Positions 38,920 through 49,600 of a DNA stretch of 64,000 nt are shown piece by piece; the first letter of the stretch is position 1; each line of letters opens with the position of its first letter. This DNA comes from Thermothielavioides terrestris NRRL 8126. Lineage: Eukaryota > Ascomycota > Sordariomycetes > Sordariales > Chaetomiaceae. The notes beneath the pieces are model-generated. The model did not search any database. It was given only the letters and a program-made list of their open reading frames with translations, and was not told where the DNA came from. Location: NCBI RefSeq assembly GCF_000226115.1, contig NC_016459.1, positions 2,031,501 to 2,095,500 on the forward strand. The letters run 5' to 3'. Position numbers and translations under genes: made by a program.

Positions 38920-40137
38920 TTCGTAGTTCCCTTTAATCTTCTAAAGTATAGCTACCTTCTAGACTAAATACTTTAGGTCTTTACTATTGGTAAACTTCTT
39001 AGAGTTAGCAATCTTTATAGTTTTTATATAGATTATAAGTTCAAGAGTCTTTTTAGTCGTTGAGATTAGACGATCGAGGTTATATAACTCTATATATATC
39101 TCGGTTTATATCGGTTTAGTTCAAGTCGAGGGTATAGCTTAGCCCTATAGATCGACTATATTAGCAATCTTCTTAAGGAGTTTTATCCTCTTGTCTTCCA
39201 ATGCTATCTTATTATATAAGAGTGCCTCGACTTAGGTATATAAAGTAGAAAGTTCTTTAAGGTCGAGGATATTGCCTTATTCTTATTTAAACTACTAAAC
39301 CTTTGTAAATAGTACTACTATCGAATTAGCTAGCGCATTATAGGTAACTTATAGAGCTATAGCCTATCTAATTGCTATATTGTACTATACAATAATCGAT
39401 CGAATTATCTTAATAAGATCGTTGCCTTGTAATTGATCGACCTATTCGATACTCAATAGCTAGATCTCCTTAGAAACGATCAGTTCGTTATCCTAAAGGA
39501 AATAGGCAATAGTAATATACTTGTTCTTAAGCCTTAGATAGCGCTTAATTAAATCTATCTCCTATTCCTTAGCTAAATGTTCGATCTAGCTAATTTAGTT
39601 AAAAAACTTAGGAATAGGATTTGTAAATTCGTATTCCTCGATCAAATTAGCGATCATTTAAGTTTAAAAGCTAAACGAAGTCAAATCGCTAATCTTCAAT
39701 CGAATTCGAGTACCTCGGTTACCTCCTACATTAAACTTATAGAGATCTACTAGATCAATCTTCTAGATATTCTAGCCTTGTTTAGTAGGCCTAGAAGTAT
39801 AACCTATATTCTCTATCTTATAAGCTATTGTCGATATTGTATCTTTTTCAAGACTTCTTCTATCGATCAATATAGTTGAATCGCCTCGACGAGGTGATTG
39901 TACTACTTGCTACTAGTTGATCAAAGGTTGCTTCGCTATCAACAACCTATCGTATACTTAATAGTTTGTCCTTAGTGCCAATTGGTTCCTAGCCAACCTA
40001 TTGCACTATACTATTGGTAAGTCGAAGGTTCTATTAGAGATTTAAGTTCCCTAGCCAACTAAACTAGTCCTGTTAAGAAAGACTATATTAGATATTATAT
40101 CGCCTTTGTAGGCCTATAGTAGAGAGACTTAAAATAA

Positions 40138-40523
40138 TGTTATAGTAAAGTAAAATAAGTACTAGATGACTTGTAGCTGAATTAATCTTCGATTGACAAA
40201 GACTTCAAGTCTAAAGAGAGAGAGGGAAACTATTAATATATAGGTAGAAAACTATACTCAAATACCTTAGGTAGTACGTATAGACAATTTGTAGTGGGGC
40301 TACAATTTGCAGTAGGGCTACAAAGTCTATATATTGCAGGGTAAGACACGGTTCGCCTTATTAGCGCGTTTTTCCTTATCGGTAAGTCAACCCCTCCTTC
40401 CTAATCTGGAAGTCGACTCGAATCCTACAAATCTACCAACTCGGGAGGTCACGTGAGTATATAGTCACGTGACAGGTCTGTACACGAGTTATATGACAGT
40501 GGTTAGCGTGCTATGCCGTCATA
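40138..40523 (-). repeat. 5' LTR of copy G6
   Basis: 386 bp, plus reading TGTTATAGTAAAG...ATGCCGTCATA. It differs from its partner LTR mainly by C-to-T and G-to-A changes. Confidence 0.92.
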
Positions 40524-43285
40524 GGTACTATATAAGTAGTACTCCTATTCTATACCCTAGCTCTTTAAAAGGTTTATAAAAGTACTTTAAATTGGAATAG
40601 GTCTATACTATTAGAGCGCTTTGCTCTCTAGATATTAGTAGGCTAGTCCACCTTAATAGGGCGCTTCCTTAGGTGCTATTCTTTCAACTTATTCTCCTAG
40701 CTTCTACGCTATATACTTACCTCTATCGCTACTACTACTTAAGGCTAAGGTATATAGAAAGTAAGTAGGTGGTCGTTAAACTACTCCTTTATATATTAGC
40801 GCTACTCCTTCGCTATTTTATAGCTTATATTAAAGGCTATATAGGCGCCTCTATAGTTAATATACTTTGGCCTATTCCTAGCTAGGTCGGTCTTTACTAA
40901 GCATTTTGCCTCTTACTCATTTACTATATTGCTATTGCTATACGCTATATAGATATAGATTAGATAATATACCTCTTCCTCTTTATAGAACGTCGCTTTA
41001 TATCTCTATTTCCTATATTTAAAGTATAAAACTGTATACGCTATACCTTTAAAGCGTTTATAAAGGTAGACTATATAATTAAGTAAGACCTCTTAGTCAA
41101 TAAGCCTCGCTACTTCCTCGACTATATATAGCTTAACTAGTATATATATCGTTTATAGCCCCTAACCGTCCTTAGTACTACCCTATAGCGCCTATAGCCT
41201 CGTATATATAATCCAAACCTTATTCTCCTTTACTAAGTCTACTGCTAGGTAGCTAGCGTTACCTCTATACCTTATAAAAGCGGCTAGCTAAACACCCTTT
41301 ATAAGTACTACGAAGGTATAGCATTTAAATATTGTAGTTGCTCTAAATATAGCTATAACCTATACTTTATTGTCCTTATTAGCAAACTATACCTAGTAGT
41401 CCTCCTCGAAGGTAACTACTATATTCCTACTCTTTAGTAGCTTCTATACTACGATCGCACTACTTCCGCCGCCCCTTGTCGTTACTCCTATCGTCGCTAT
41501 AGCTATATTAACCGCCTAGACTATATTACCTATACTCCTATTAACGATATTTGTAGATGCCTACCTAAGGTCTATTATAAGCTTATGGAACAGTTTCTTT
41601 AGTATATATTAAACGCGGCTTTTAAGTAGCTAGGGCGCTACTATCGTAGCTACGCCCTACTCTACCACCTATACCTAGGTCCTTGCTTATATACCTCTAA
41701 CGCTTATCTACGTCCTAACCTTGTTCTTAATTTATATAACCTCCTCTTTAATATAGTCGACGCTTCTATATAGCCTATATATATTATAAGGGTAGTTTAG
41801 CTCGTTTTAAAACACCTTGTAGTAGTATATATATATAGCTACCTATATATATAGCTATATCTTTAGCGACACTAGGGCGTAGAATTCCTATAGAAGCCTC
41901 GATCGTTTATCGCTAACGCCCTTAGTATATATATTCCAATCGTTCGTAGCTCCTATAAGAGGGAGCCTAAGTCTTTAGTTATATCGGTCGGGGTATTTAT
42001 ATACATTAGCTACAGTGTCGTAACCTATAGTGCTCAACGCTAGGCTACTGCTATCGCTACTACGACCTACGTAGCTACTACACCCCCTCTACAACATTGT
42101 AGATAGGGGTAATCGAGTATACTAAGAACGTTCGCGTCGTCGAATTCGGTTTTAGTGCAATAGTTCCTTCGTAATCAGCGTTTAAGTACAAAGAAGCTCC
42201 TTTAATTATTGCCTATAATAGATTTTACTTAAGCTATTTTACTCTACTCGTCTATTAGCCTTGCTATATTCGAAGTCGAGACTAGTATATTCCCTTAGAT
42301 AATCTATAATTAATAGAAGTATATTCGAGAATTTAATAGTATTAAAGATAAGCTTAATTATATTAAAGCCTAGGAGATACTCTCTAAAATTAATTCTATT
42401 GTCTAATTTGCTAAAGAAAGTATATAGAAAGCCTAAGAAGTTTAAAAGCGGTAAGCGAATAAGTATTAACGACTAGAAGAGTTTAAAGTTAGCTAAGAGG
42501 TCTATATTACAAAGGGCTATTAATAGACGAACTAACTAAGTGATAAGCTCGATTACCTTATTGCTAAACCTTTTCTAATTATCGCTAAGAAGAGTTATTC
42601 TTATAAGCTAAAGCTACCTAAGACTTAGAAAATATATCTAATGTTTACCCTAGATCGACTTTAGAAGGCACTAAATAACCTATTGCTAGGCTAGGAACCT
42701 TAGCTTAAGCCGCTAATTAAAGTGGACAACAAGTTAGAATAGTAAGTTAAAAAGATTCTTACCTCTTAAATATTTAAAGGGAAACTCTAATACTATACTA
42801 AATAGATTAGTTAAGGCGAGGACCTTAAATAGTATAATACTACTAATTTTAAGAATATACTATATTACCTTTAAGAATTCTATAAAGCATTCTTCTATAT
42901 AGCTAGACTACTGCAATAGTTGTTATAATAGCTAAAAGCTTATAAGGAGGATTACTTTAATAACGAACATCTAGATAATAACCTACTAATACCTAAGAGA
43001 CAACGCGATCTAACTCGATCTAGGAGACGTTGTATATATATATAAACCTACTATAAGGTTGTAGGATAACATTTTATCCTAGCTCTCTTATATACCTACT
43101 GGCCTAGATATAATGACTTATATAGCCCAGTGGGCTATAGGGCAGATTTCTAAGTCCTATAGAACTCAATTATATAAACTTTATAAAAAATAGGCTTGTA
43201 AACTAACTCTTCTAATTACTAATAGCTAGCGAAGGACTATAATATATCTGTTATATAGGTACAACGTTTTTTCAAAAGGGGGTAA

Positions 43286-43609
43286 TATAACAATATAGCA
43301 CGCTAACTACCGTTATATAACTTATATATAGACCTATTATGTGACTATACGCCTACGTGACTTCCTAAGTTGGAAAAACACGCTAATAAGGCGAACTGCG
43401 TCTTACCTTATAGCGTATAGACTTTGTAGCCCTACTGCAAATTGTAGCCCTACTGCAAATTGTCTATATATACTACCTAAGGTATTTTAGTACGGTTTTC
43501 CACCTATATATTGATAGTTTTCCTCTCTCTCCTCAGACTTAAAGTCTTCGTCAATCGAGGATTAATTTAGCTACGAGTTATCTAGCACTTGTTTTGCTTT
43601 ACCGTAATA
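43286..43609 (+). repeat. 3' LTR of copy G5 with internal deletion
   Basis: 324 bp. Compared with the 386-bp family LTR, about 62 bp are missing after CCTAAGTTGG (the segment with the A/G-rich GGAAGGAGGGG motif). Confidence 0.85.
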
Positions 43610-44591
43610 GGAACAAGGAAGTTATAAGGAATCTCAAAGATATAGCTCTATTCTAGATCATATAGTTTGTCTTTAAGCTAGATTAATTAGTATTAGCGAA
43701 TATCTAGTAGAATATTATAGTAGACGAGCTATTATTAGCCTAGTAATAGCTAATGCTCCTTCTCTATATCGAGAGCTAGGAATAGGGTATCCTTCTATAT
43801 TCTTCTATTGATTTAGAGGTCGAACTTTAGAATTAAGTTAATTAGATCTATAGATCTACTTTGGAAGTCCTTTATAGAGATTAGAGTCTCGAGTAATATT
43901 TCCTCAACACTAAGTTTCTTAGCGATTCGCTTTATATAGGTTTAATTAAAAAAGGTATAACTATTTGCTCTAGAGTTAACGAATATAGTAATAGTAATAC
44001 TAGTTCTATTAACAGTTAATATATAAAAGAAGGAAAGGCTTTAACTGCTTATAAGCTACTAAAGGTCTACCTAGGTAACCGCTAACCTAATATCTAGCTC
44101 TAAGCTAGAGTCTACTTTCTCTAGAGCTCTTAGTTTTCTAATTCGATAGTCTTAGTCTTATTTTCTTTAACTAAGTTCGTTATCTTCTCTAGGTCTACCT
44201 CTATCTTCTTAATTATAGCTATAATACGTTTTAAGTACTACGCTTTTATATAACTAGTCTCCTAGTAATAGAAGTACTTACCTTCTTCCTTTAGAGTATT
44301 ATACTCCTTCTAAAAGAGTCTAAAAGAATCTAATTTAGCTTTACCTCTATTAGAACTATCTAGCTAAGGGGTCTTCTCTTTCTTCTTTATAGGAGCTAAT
44401 CCTCTATTCGATTATCTTAACCTCGACTAATTGGATTTTCTATCCTTTTAATCCTTCTTAGCTATCTCCTAAAGTAGGTAAAACTAGTAGCTAAAGCGAA
44501 TAAAGTCGTTAAAGTTAATATTTAGGTTAACTAGATCTCTTACTATCTAGAAATATAGGCTTTAAGAGAGTTGAGTATAAAACTCCTCCTT

Positions 44592-44873
44592 CTACTTGTC
44601 TTTAAGCTTTTTAGACTTAGTAGTAAGATAGATAAACTTAGTAAAGAACTTATAGTAGAGTATAGATCTTATCTTTAAGACTATAAAATGGTTCTTTATA
44701 TAATAGAGTTTAGTAGGGTTAGTATAAAAACTATCTAAAAAGTTAAATAGCTTATTAAGATTGGTAATTAGCTTTATAGTATTTTCTTCAAAGTATAGTA
44801 CAAAGGCCTCTATCGCTTTGCTACTGATAAAGGATACTATATATCTAAATTTCAAATCTTCTATTAAAAACAA
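44592..44873 (-). pseudogene. Gag capsid remnant of G4
   Basis: A 93-codon open stretch beginning MFLIEDLKFRYIVSFISSKAI, homologous to the other four gag remnants. No start-to-stop Gag survives around it. Confidence 0.75.
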
Positions 44874-46091
44874 TTTGTAGTTTCCTTTAATCTTCTAAAG
44901 TATAGCTACCTTCTAGACTAAGTACTTTAGGTCTTTACTATTAATAAACTTCTTAAGGTCAACAATCTTTATAGTTTTTATATAAGTTGTAGATTTAAAA
45001 GTCTTTTTAATCATTGAAATTAGACGATTAGAGTTATATAACTTAGTATATAATTTAGTTTATAGTAGTTTAGTTTAGGTCGAAGGTATAGCTTAGCCCT
45101 ATAAATCGACTATATTAGCAATCTTCTTAAAGAGGTCTATCCTCTTATCTTCTAGTACTATCTTATTATATAAGAGAGCCTTGACTTAGATATATAAAGT
45201 AGAAAGTTCTTTAGAGTTAAGGATATTGCTTTATTCTCGCTTAAATTGCTAGACCTTTATAAGTAGCATTACTATCGAATTAGCTAGTATATTATAGATA
45301 ACTTATAGAGCTATAGCCTATCCAATTACTATATCGCGCTATACAATAATCGATCGAATTATCTTAATAAGATCGTCGCTTTATAACTAATCGACCTATT
45401 TAATACTTAACGGCTAGATCTCTTTAAAAGCAATTAGTTTATTATCCTAAGGGAAATAGGTAATAGCGATATATTTATTCTTAAGCCTTAGATAGCGTTT
45501 AATTAAATCTATCTCCTATTCTTTAGCTAAATACTTAATCTAACTAATTTAATTGAAAAACTTAGGAATAAGATTTATAAGTTTATATTCTTTAATTAAG
45601 TTAGTAGTTATTTAGGTTTAAAAGCTAAATAGAGTTAAATTATTGATTTTCAATTAAATTTAGATACCTTAGTTACCTTCTACATTGAACTTATAGAGAT
45701 CTACTAGATTAATCTTCTAAATGTTCTAGCCCTATTCAATAGGCCTAGGAGTATAACCTATATTCTCTGTCTTATAAGCTATTGTTGGAATTATACCTCT
45801 TTTAAGACTTCTTTTATCGATTAATATAGTTGAATTGCTTTAACAAGGTGATTGTACTACTTGCCACTAGTTGATCGGAGGTTGCTTCGCTATTAGCAAC
45901 CTATTATATACTCGACGGTTTATCCTTAGTGCCAATTGGTTCTTAGCCAACCTATTGTACTATATTGTTAGTAAGTCGAAGGTTCTATTAGAGATTTAAG
46001 TTCCCTAGCTAACTAAACTAGTCCTATTAGGAAAGACTATATTAGATATTATATCGCCTTTATAGGCTTATAGTAGTAAGACTTAAAGTAA

Positions 46092-46478
46092 TATTATAGT
46101 AAAGTAAAATAAATATTAGATAACTCGTAGCTAAATTGATCTTTGATTAACAAAGACTTTAAGTCTAAAGAGAGAGAGGAAAACTATTAATATATAAGTA
46201 GAAAACTATACTTAAATACCTTAGGCAATGCGTATAGACAATTTGCAATAGGGCTACAATTTGCAGTAGAGCTACAAGGTCTATATACTATAGAGTAAGA
46301 CATAGTTTGCCTTATTAGCGCGTTTTTTCCTTATTAGCTAGTCAACCCCTCTTTCCTAATCTAGAAGTCGACTCGAATCCTATAAATCTATTAACTTAGG
46401 AAATCACGTAGGTATATAGTCACGTGACAGGTCCGTGCGCAAGTCATATAACGGTGGTTAGCGTGCTATGCCGTCATA
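46092..46478 (-). repeat. 5' LTR of copy G4
   Basis: 387 bp, plus reading TATTATAGTAAAG...GCCGTCATA. Sequence to its right (46479 on) is not chromovirus. Confidence 0.9.
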
Positions 46479-46658
46479 TCCGCCTTAGAGTTGTGCTAGT
46501 CTCTGTTTAGCAGCGACTCGCGTATATGCTATAATAATAGCCTACACTCCTTCTTTTCTCTCCCTTAAAGTAGCTAAATAGAACATTGTACGCTTATCTA
46601 CAGAACGCTATAAGGCTAGCACATTACATTTACTGCTATAATAGTTCTCTATTAGTGG
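46479..46658. other. Unassigned 180-bp stretch between G4 and the 28S fragment
   Basis: Less AT-rich than the chromovirus sequence. No match seen to the chromovirus, the LINE or conserved 28S core. Being continuous with rDNA it could be rDNA-derived, but I cannot show that. No coding potential seen. Confidence 0.4.
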
Positions 46659-46691
46659 GTGAACAATCTAACGCTTATTAAATTCTACTTT
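46659..46691 (-). pseudogene. 28S rRNA fragment, 3' part (left of L4)
   Basis: On the minus strand this reads as the conserved 28S segment ...GAATT-GGTAAGCG-TGGATTGTTCACCCACTAATAG-GAAC, with a few RIP-type changes. It is contiguous in rRNA terms with 52292-52642, separated only by LINE L4. The match stops abruptly after GAAC. Confidence 0.8.
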
Positions 46692-49600
46692 AATACCGTT
46701 TAGCTAGGGAGCTTCTTCGTATTTAAACGCCGATTACGAAGGAACTATTGCGCTAAAACCGAATCCAATAACACAAGCGTTCTTAGCGTACCCAATTACC
46801 CCTATCTACAATATTGTAGAAGGGGCGTAGTAGCTATATAGGTCGTAGTGGCGATAGCGGTAGCCTAGCGTCGAGCACTGTAGGTCGCAACACTACAGCT
46901 AATATATACGAATACCCCGACCGACACGACTAAAGACTTAGACTCCCTCCTATAGGAGCTATAAACAATTGGAATATATATACTAAGGGCGCTAGTGATA
47001 AGCGATTAAAGCTTCTATAAGAATTCTATACCCTAGTGTTACTAGAGATATAGCTATATATATAGGTAGCTATATATATATACTACTATAAAGTGTTTTA
47101 AGACGAGCTAAAATGCCTTTACAATGTATATAAGCTATATAGAAGCGTCGACTATATTAAAGAGGAGGTTATACAAATTAAGAACAAAGTTAGGATATAG
47201 ACGAGCATTAAAGGTATATAAACGAGGACCTAAGTATAGGTAGTAGGGCAGGGTATAGCTACGACGATAGCGCCTTAGCTACTTAAAAGCCACATTTAGT
47301 ATATATCGAAGAAACTGTTCTACAAGCTTATAGTAGACCTTAGGCAAGTACCTATAGATATCGTTAATAGAAGTATAGGTAATATAGTCTAGGCGATTAA
47401 TATAGCTATAGCGATAATAAGAACAACGATAGGGGGTGATAGAAACGATGTAATTATAGTGTAGAAGCTGCTAAAGAGTAGGAATATAGTAGTTACCTTT
47501 AAAGAGGACCACTAGATATAGTTTACTAATAAGGACAATAAAACGTAGGTTATAGCTACGTTTAAAGCAACTACAATGCTTAAACGCTATACCTTTATAG
47601 TGCTTATAAAGGGTGTTTAGCTAGCCGCTTTAACAAAGTATAGAAGTAACACTAGCCGCTTAGCGGTAGACCTAGCGAAGGAGAACAAGGTTTAGATTAT
47701 ATATATAAGGCTATAGGCGCTATAAGGCAACGCTAAAGATAGTTAGAGGCTACGAACAATATATATACTAGTCGAGCTATATATAGTTGAGGAAGTAGCA
47801 AGGCTTATTAACTAAGGGGTCTTACTCAATTATATAGTCTACCTTTATAAACGCTTTAAAGGTATAGTGTATATAGTCCTATACTTTAAATATAAGAAGT
47901 AGAGATATAAGGCGACGTTCTATAAAGAGGAAGAGGTATACTACCTAATTTATACCTATATAGCGTATAGCGATAGCGATATAGCGAGGGAGCAAAAGGT
48001 AAAATACCTAGTAAAGACTAACCTAGCTAGGAATAGGCTAAAGTATATTAACTATAGAAGCGCCTATATAGCCTTTAATATAAGCTATAAAATAGCGAAG
48101 GAGTAGCGTTAATATATAAGAGAGCGGTTTAACGACCGCCTATTTACCTTCTATATACCCTAGCCTCAAGTAGTAGTAGCGACGGGGGCGAGTATATAGT
48201 ATAGGAGCTTAGAAGATAAGTTAGGAGAATAGCGCCTAAGGAAGCGCCCTACTAAGATAGGCTAGCCTACTAATATCTAAAGGGTAAAGCGCTCTAATAG
48301 CGTAGACCTATTCTAATTTAGAGTACTCTTATAAATCTTTTAAGGAGCTAAAGTATAGAATAGAAGCACTACTTATATAACGCCCCTATATAGTACAAGT
48401 ATAGAGCCAACTTTATAACCTAATATAGTAATGACTAAGGGCCCCTATCCTATACTAAGTATATAGCTATAACGCTAAGAGTATTCTATTAGAACACCGA
48501 TAGTAGTAGAAACTACTTTAACTAAGCGCTAGAGGGTAGGGAGGAGTTCGACCTAATAGTAATTTAGAAGCCGCTAATTTACTTAGATATAACCCCCCTA
48601 GCCCTACCCTATAGACAAGGCGGCTAGTATAAGATAGTGTATAGCGCTAGTAGGGCGGCGTTATATATAAGCAAGCACCTCGACTATACAATATAGTTGG
48701 CTAAGGCGGGGGAAGATTAGGCAGCTATAACATTTAAGAAAGAAGGATCGGACCCCCTTATAGTATAGTCTATTTACTTGTCTAACTAGGAGCTAGGGTA
48801 GCGATCGCTACTCTACGCCCTAGTAGAGCGGGAGCTAAGGGGGCGTAATATACTTATAGGCGACTTCAACGCCTATTACCTAATATAGGACAAGTATAAT
48901 AAGACCTTTTAATTAGCAAGTATACTACTCTAGATTATAATAGAATAGGAGCTTAAGCTTTATATACTATATATTACGTCTACCTAAATATAGCAAAGTA
49001 ATAGAGATAGTATAATCGACTATATCTAAGTAATATAAAGTAGCGATACCTAATAGCTAGGACTTTTTAACTTAGTAGACTTAGACTATATACCCTAGAT
49101 AGCTAAAGTACTACTAAAGGAGAGTAGCAGTAGAACTACTATATTATAGAGCTATAGCTAGGCGCTATTAGACTATAAAAGGTATAAAGCTAAAGCCTAG
49201 TTCTTAACTCTATTAAAGGAGATTAATATAGTAGAGGAACTTAAAGATATAGTAGATACCTTTATATATAAGCTAACTAGTATTATAGACGTAGTAGCCC
49301 TATACTATAAGTTTAACCAAGGGTCCTATACGCTATAGTAGAACTTTAAAGTCGATAAGGCAATATAAGAAGTAAAGAGGGCTAAACGCACCTAGTAGTT
49401 AAGCTATATAGCGAGCTCCTAAAGTTATTACTATAAAGCAGTATAATGTTTTAAGCGCTACGCCTATCGGTTATAGACACTATATTAGCGCTACTCGCTC
49501 GCTAGGGCGTCGAAGGAGCAGAAGCTAATATAGGACATTGAGAAATAGGTATAGCTTTAAAGCTATTAACGCCCTAAGCCTCTAGTGTTGCTAGCGCTCT

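Larger units (their letters stand above)
33207..40523 (-). mobile_element. Chromovirus copy G6, complete, 7,317 bp, RIPed
   Basis: The only structurally complete, uninterrupted copy. LTRs are 33207-33592 (3' LTR) and 40138-40523 (5' LTR), both 386 bp. TSD GGTAC is perfect (33202-33206, 40524-40528). The polypurine tract (complement of ACCCCCCCCTTGAAAAA, 33595-33611) adjoins the 3' LTR. Right to left on the minus strand are gag (38638-38919), protease (about 38,000-38,050), RT (YIDD region about 36,410-36,440), RNase H, integrase and a chromodomain remnant (about 34,010-34,170). LTR-LTR differences are almost all transitions, so they reflect RIP and cannot date the insertion. Confidence 0.93.
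29300..42203 (-). mobile_element. LINE copy L3, full length, reverse orientation, split by G6
   Basis: TSD AATTATTGCCTATAAT (16 bp) at 29284-29299 and 42204-42219 brackets the insertion into G5 integrase. On the plus strand the element begins with (ATT)n, the complement of the (TAA)n tail, then the terminal hairpin (29330-29346). It ends at AAGAAGCTCC-TTT, the complement of the 5' end. Sequence is 29300-33206 (ORF2 side) and 40524-42203 (ORF1/5' side); about 5.59 kb in total without G6. All frames are RIPed. Confidence 0.87.
23446..43609 (+). mobile_element. Chromovirus copy G5, both LTRs present, split by L3
   Basis: Plus-strand element with 5' LTR 23446-23831 and 3' LTR 43286-43609 (the latter lacking about 62 bp in its middle, so 324 bp). 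Internal order: PBS-like site 23834-23844, gag remnant 25050-25331, zinc knuckle about 25,648-25,690, protease, RT, RNase H, integrase, then LINE L3 (29300-42203), then the rest of integrase and a chromodomain remnant (about 42,725-42,850). Polypurine tract AAAAGGGGG is at about 43,274-43,282. The 5-bp flanks GCAAC and GGAAC do not match perfectly, and the flanking G4 sequence is not continuous across it. Confidence 0.88.
43610..46478 (-). mobile_element. Chromovirus copy G4, right piece (protease, gag, 5' LTR)
   Basis: Minus-strand sequence matching about 37,657-40,523 of G6: protease region (about 43,960-44,000), gag (44592-44873), PBS region, then LTR 46092-46478 (387 bp, one extra T in the poly-T tract). 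Orientation and order agree with the piece at 22143-23445, so both are taken as one element split by G5. However, about 2.1 kb of pol that should lie between them is absent. Confidence 0.8.

Noticed and set aside
33207..40523. Dating G6 by LTR divergence
   Set aside because: Differences between its LTRs are nearly all RIP-type transitions, so they do not accumulate with time in a clock-like way.
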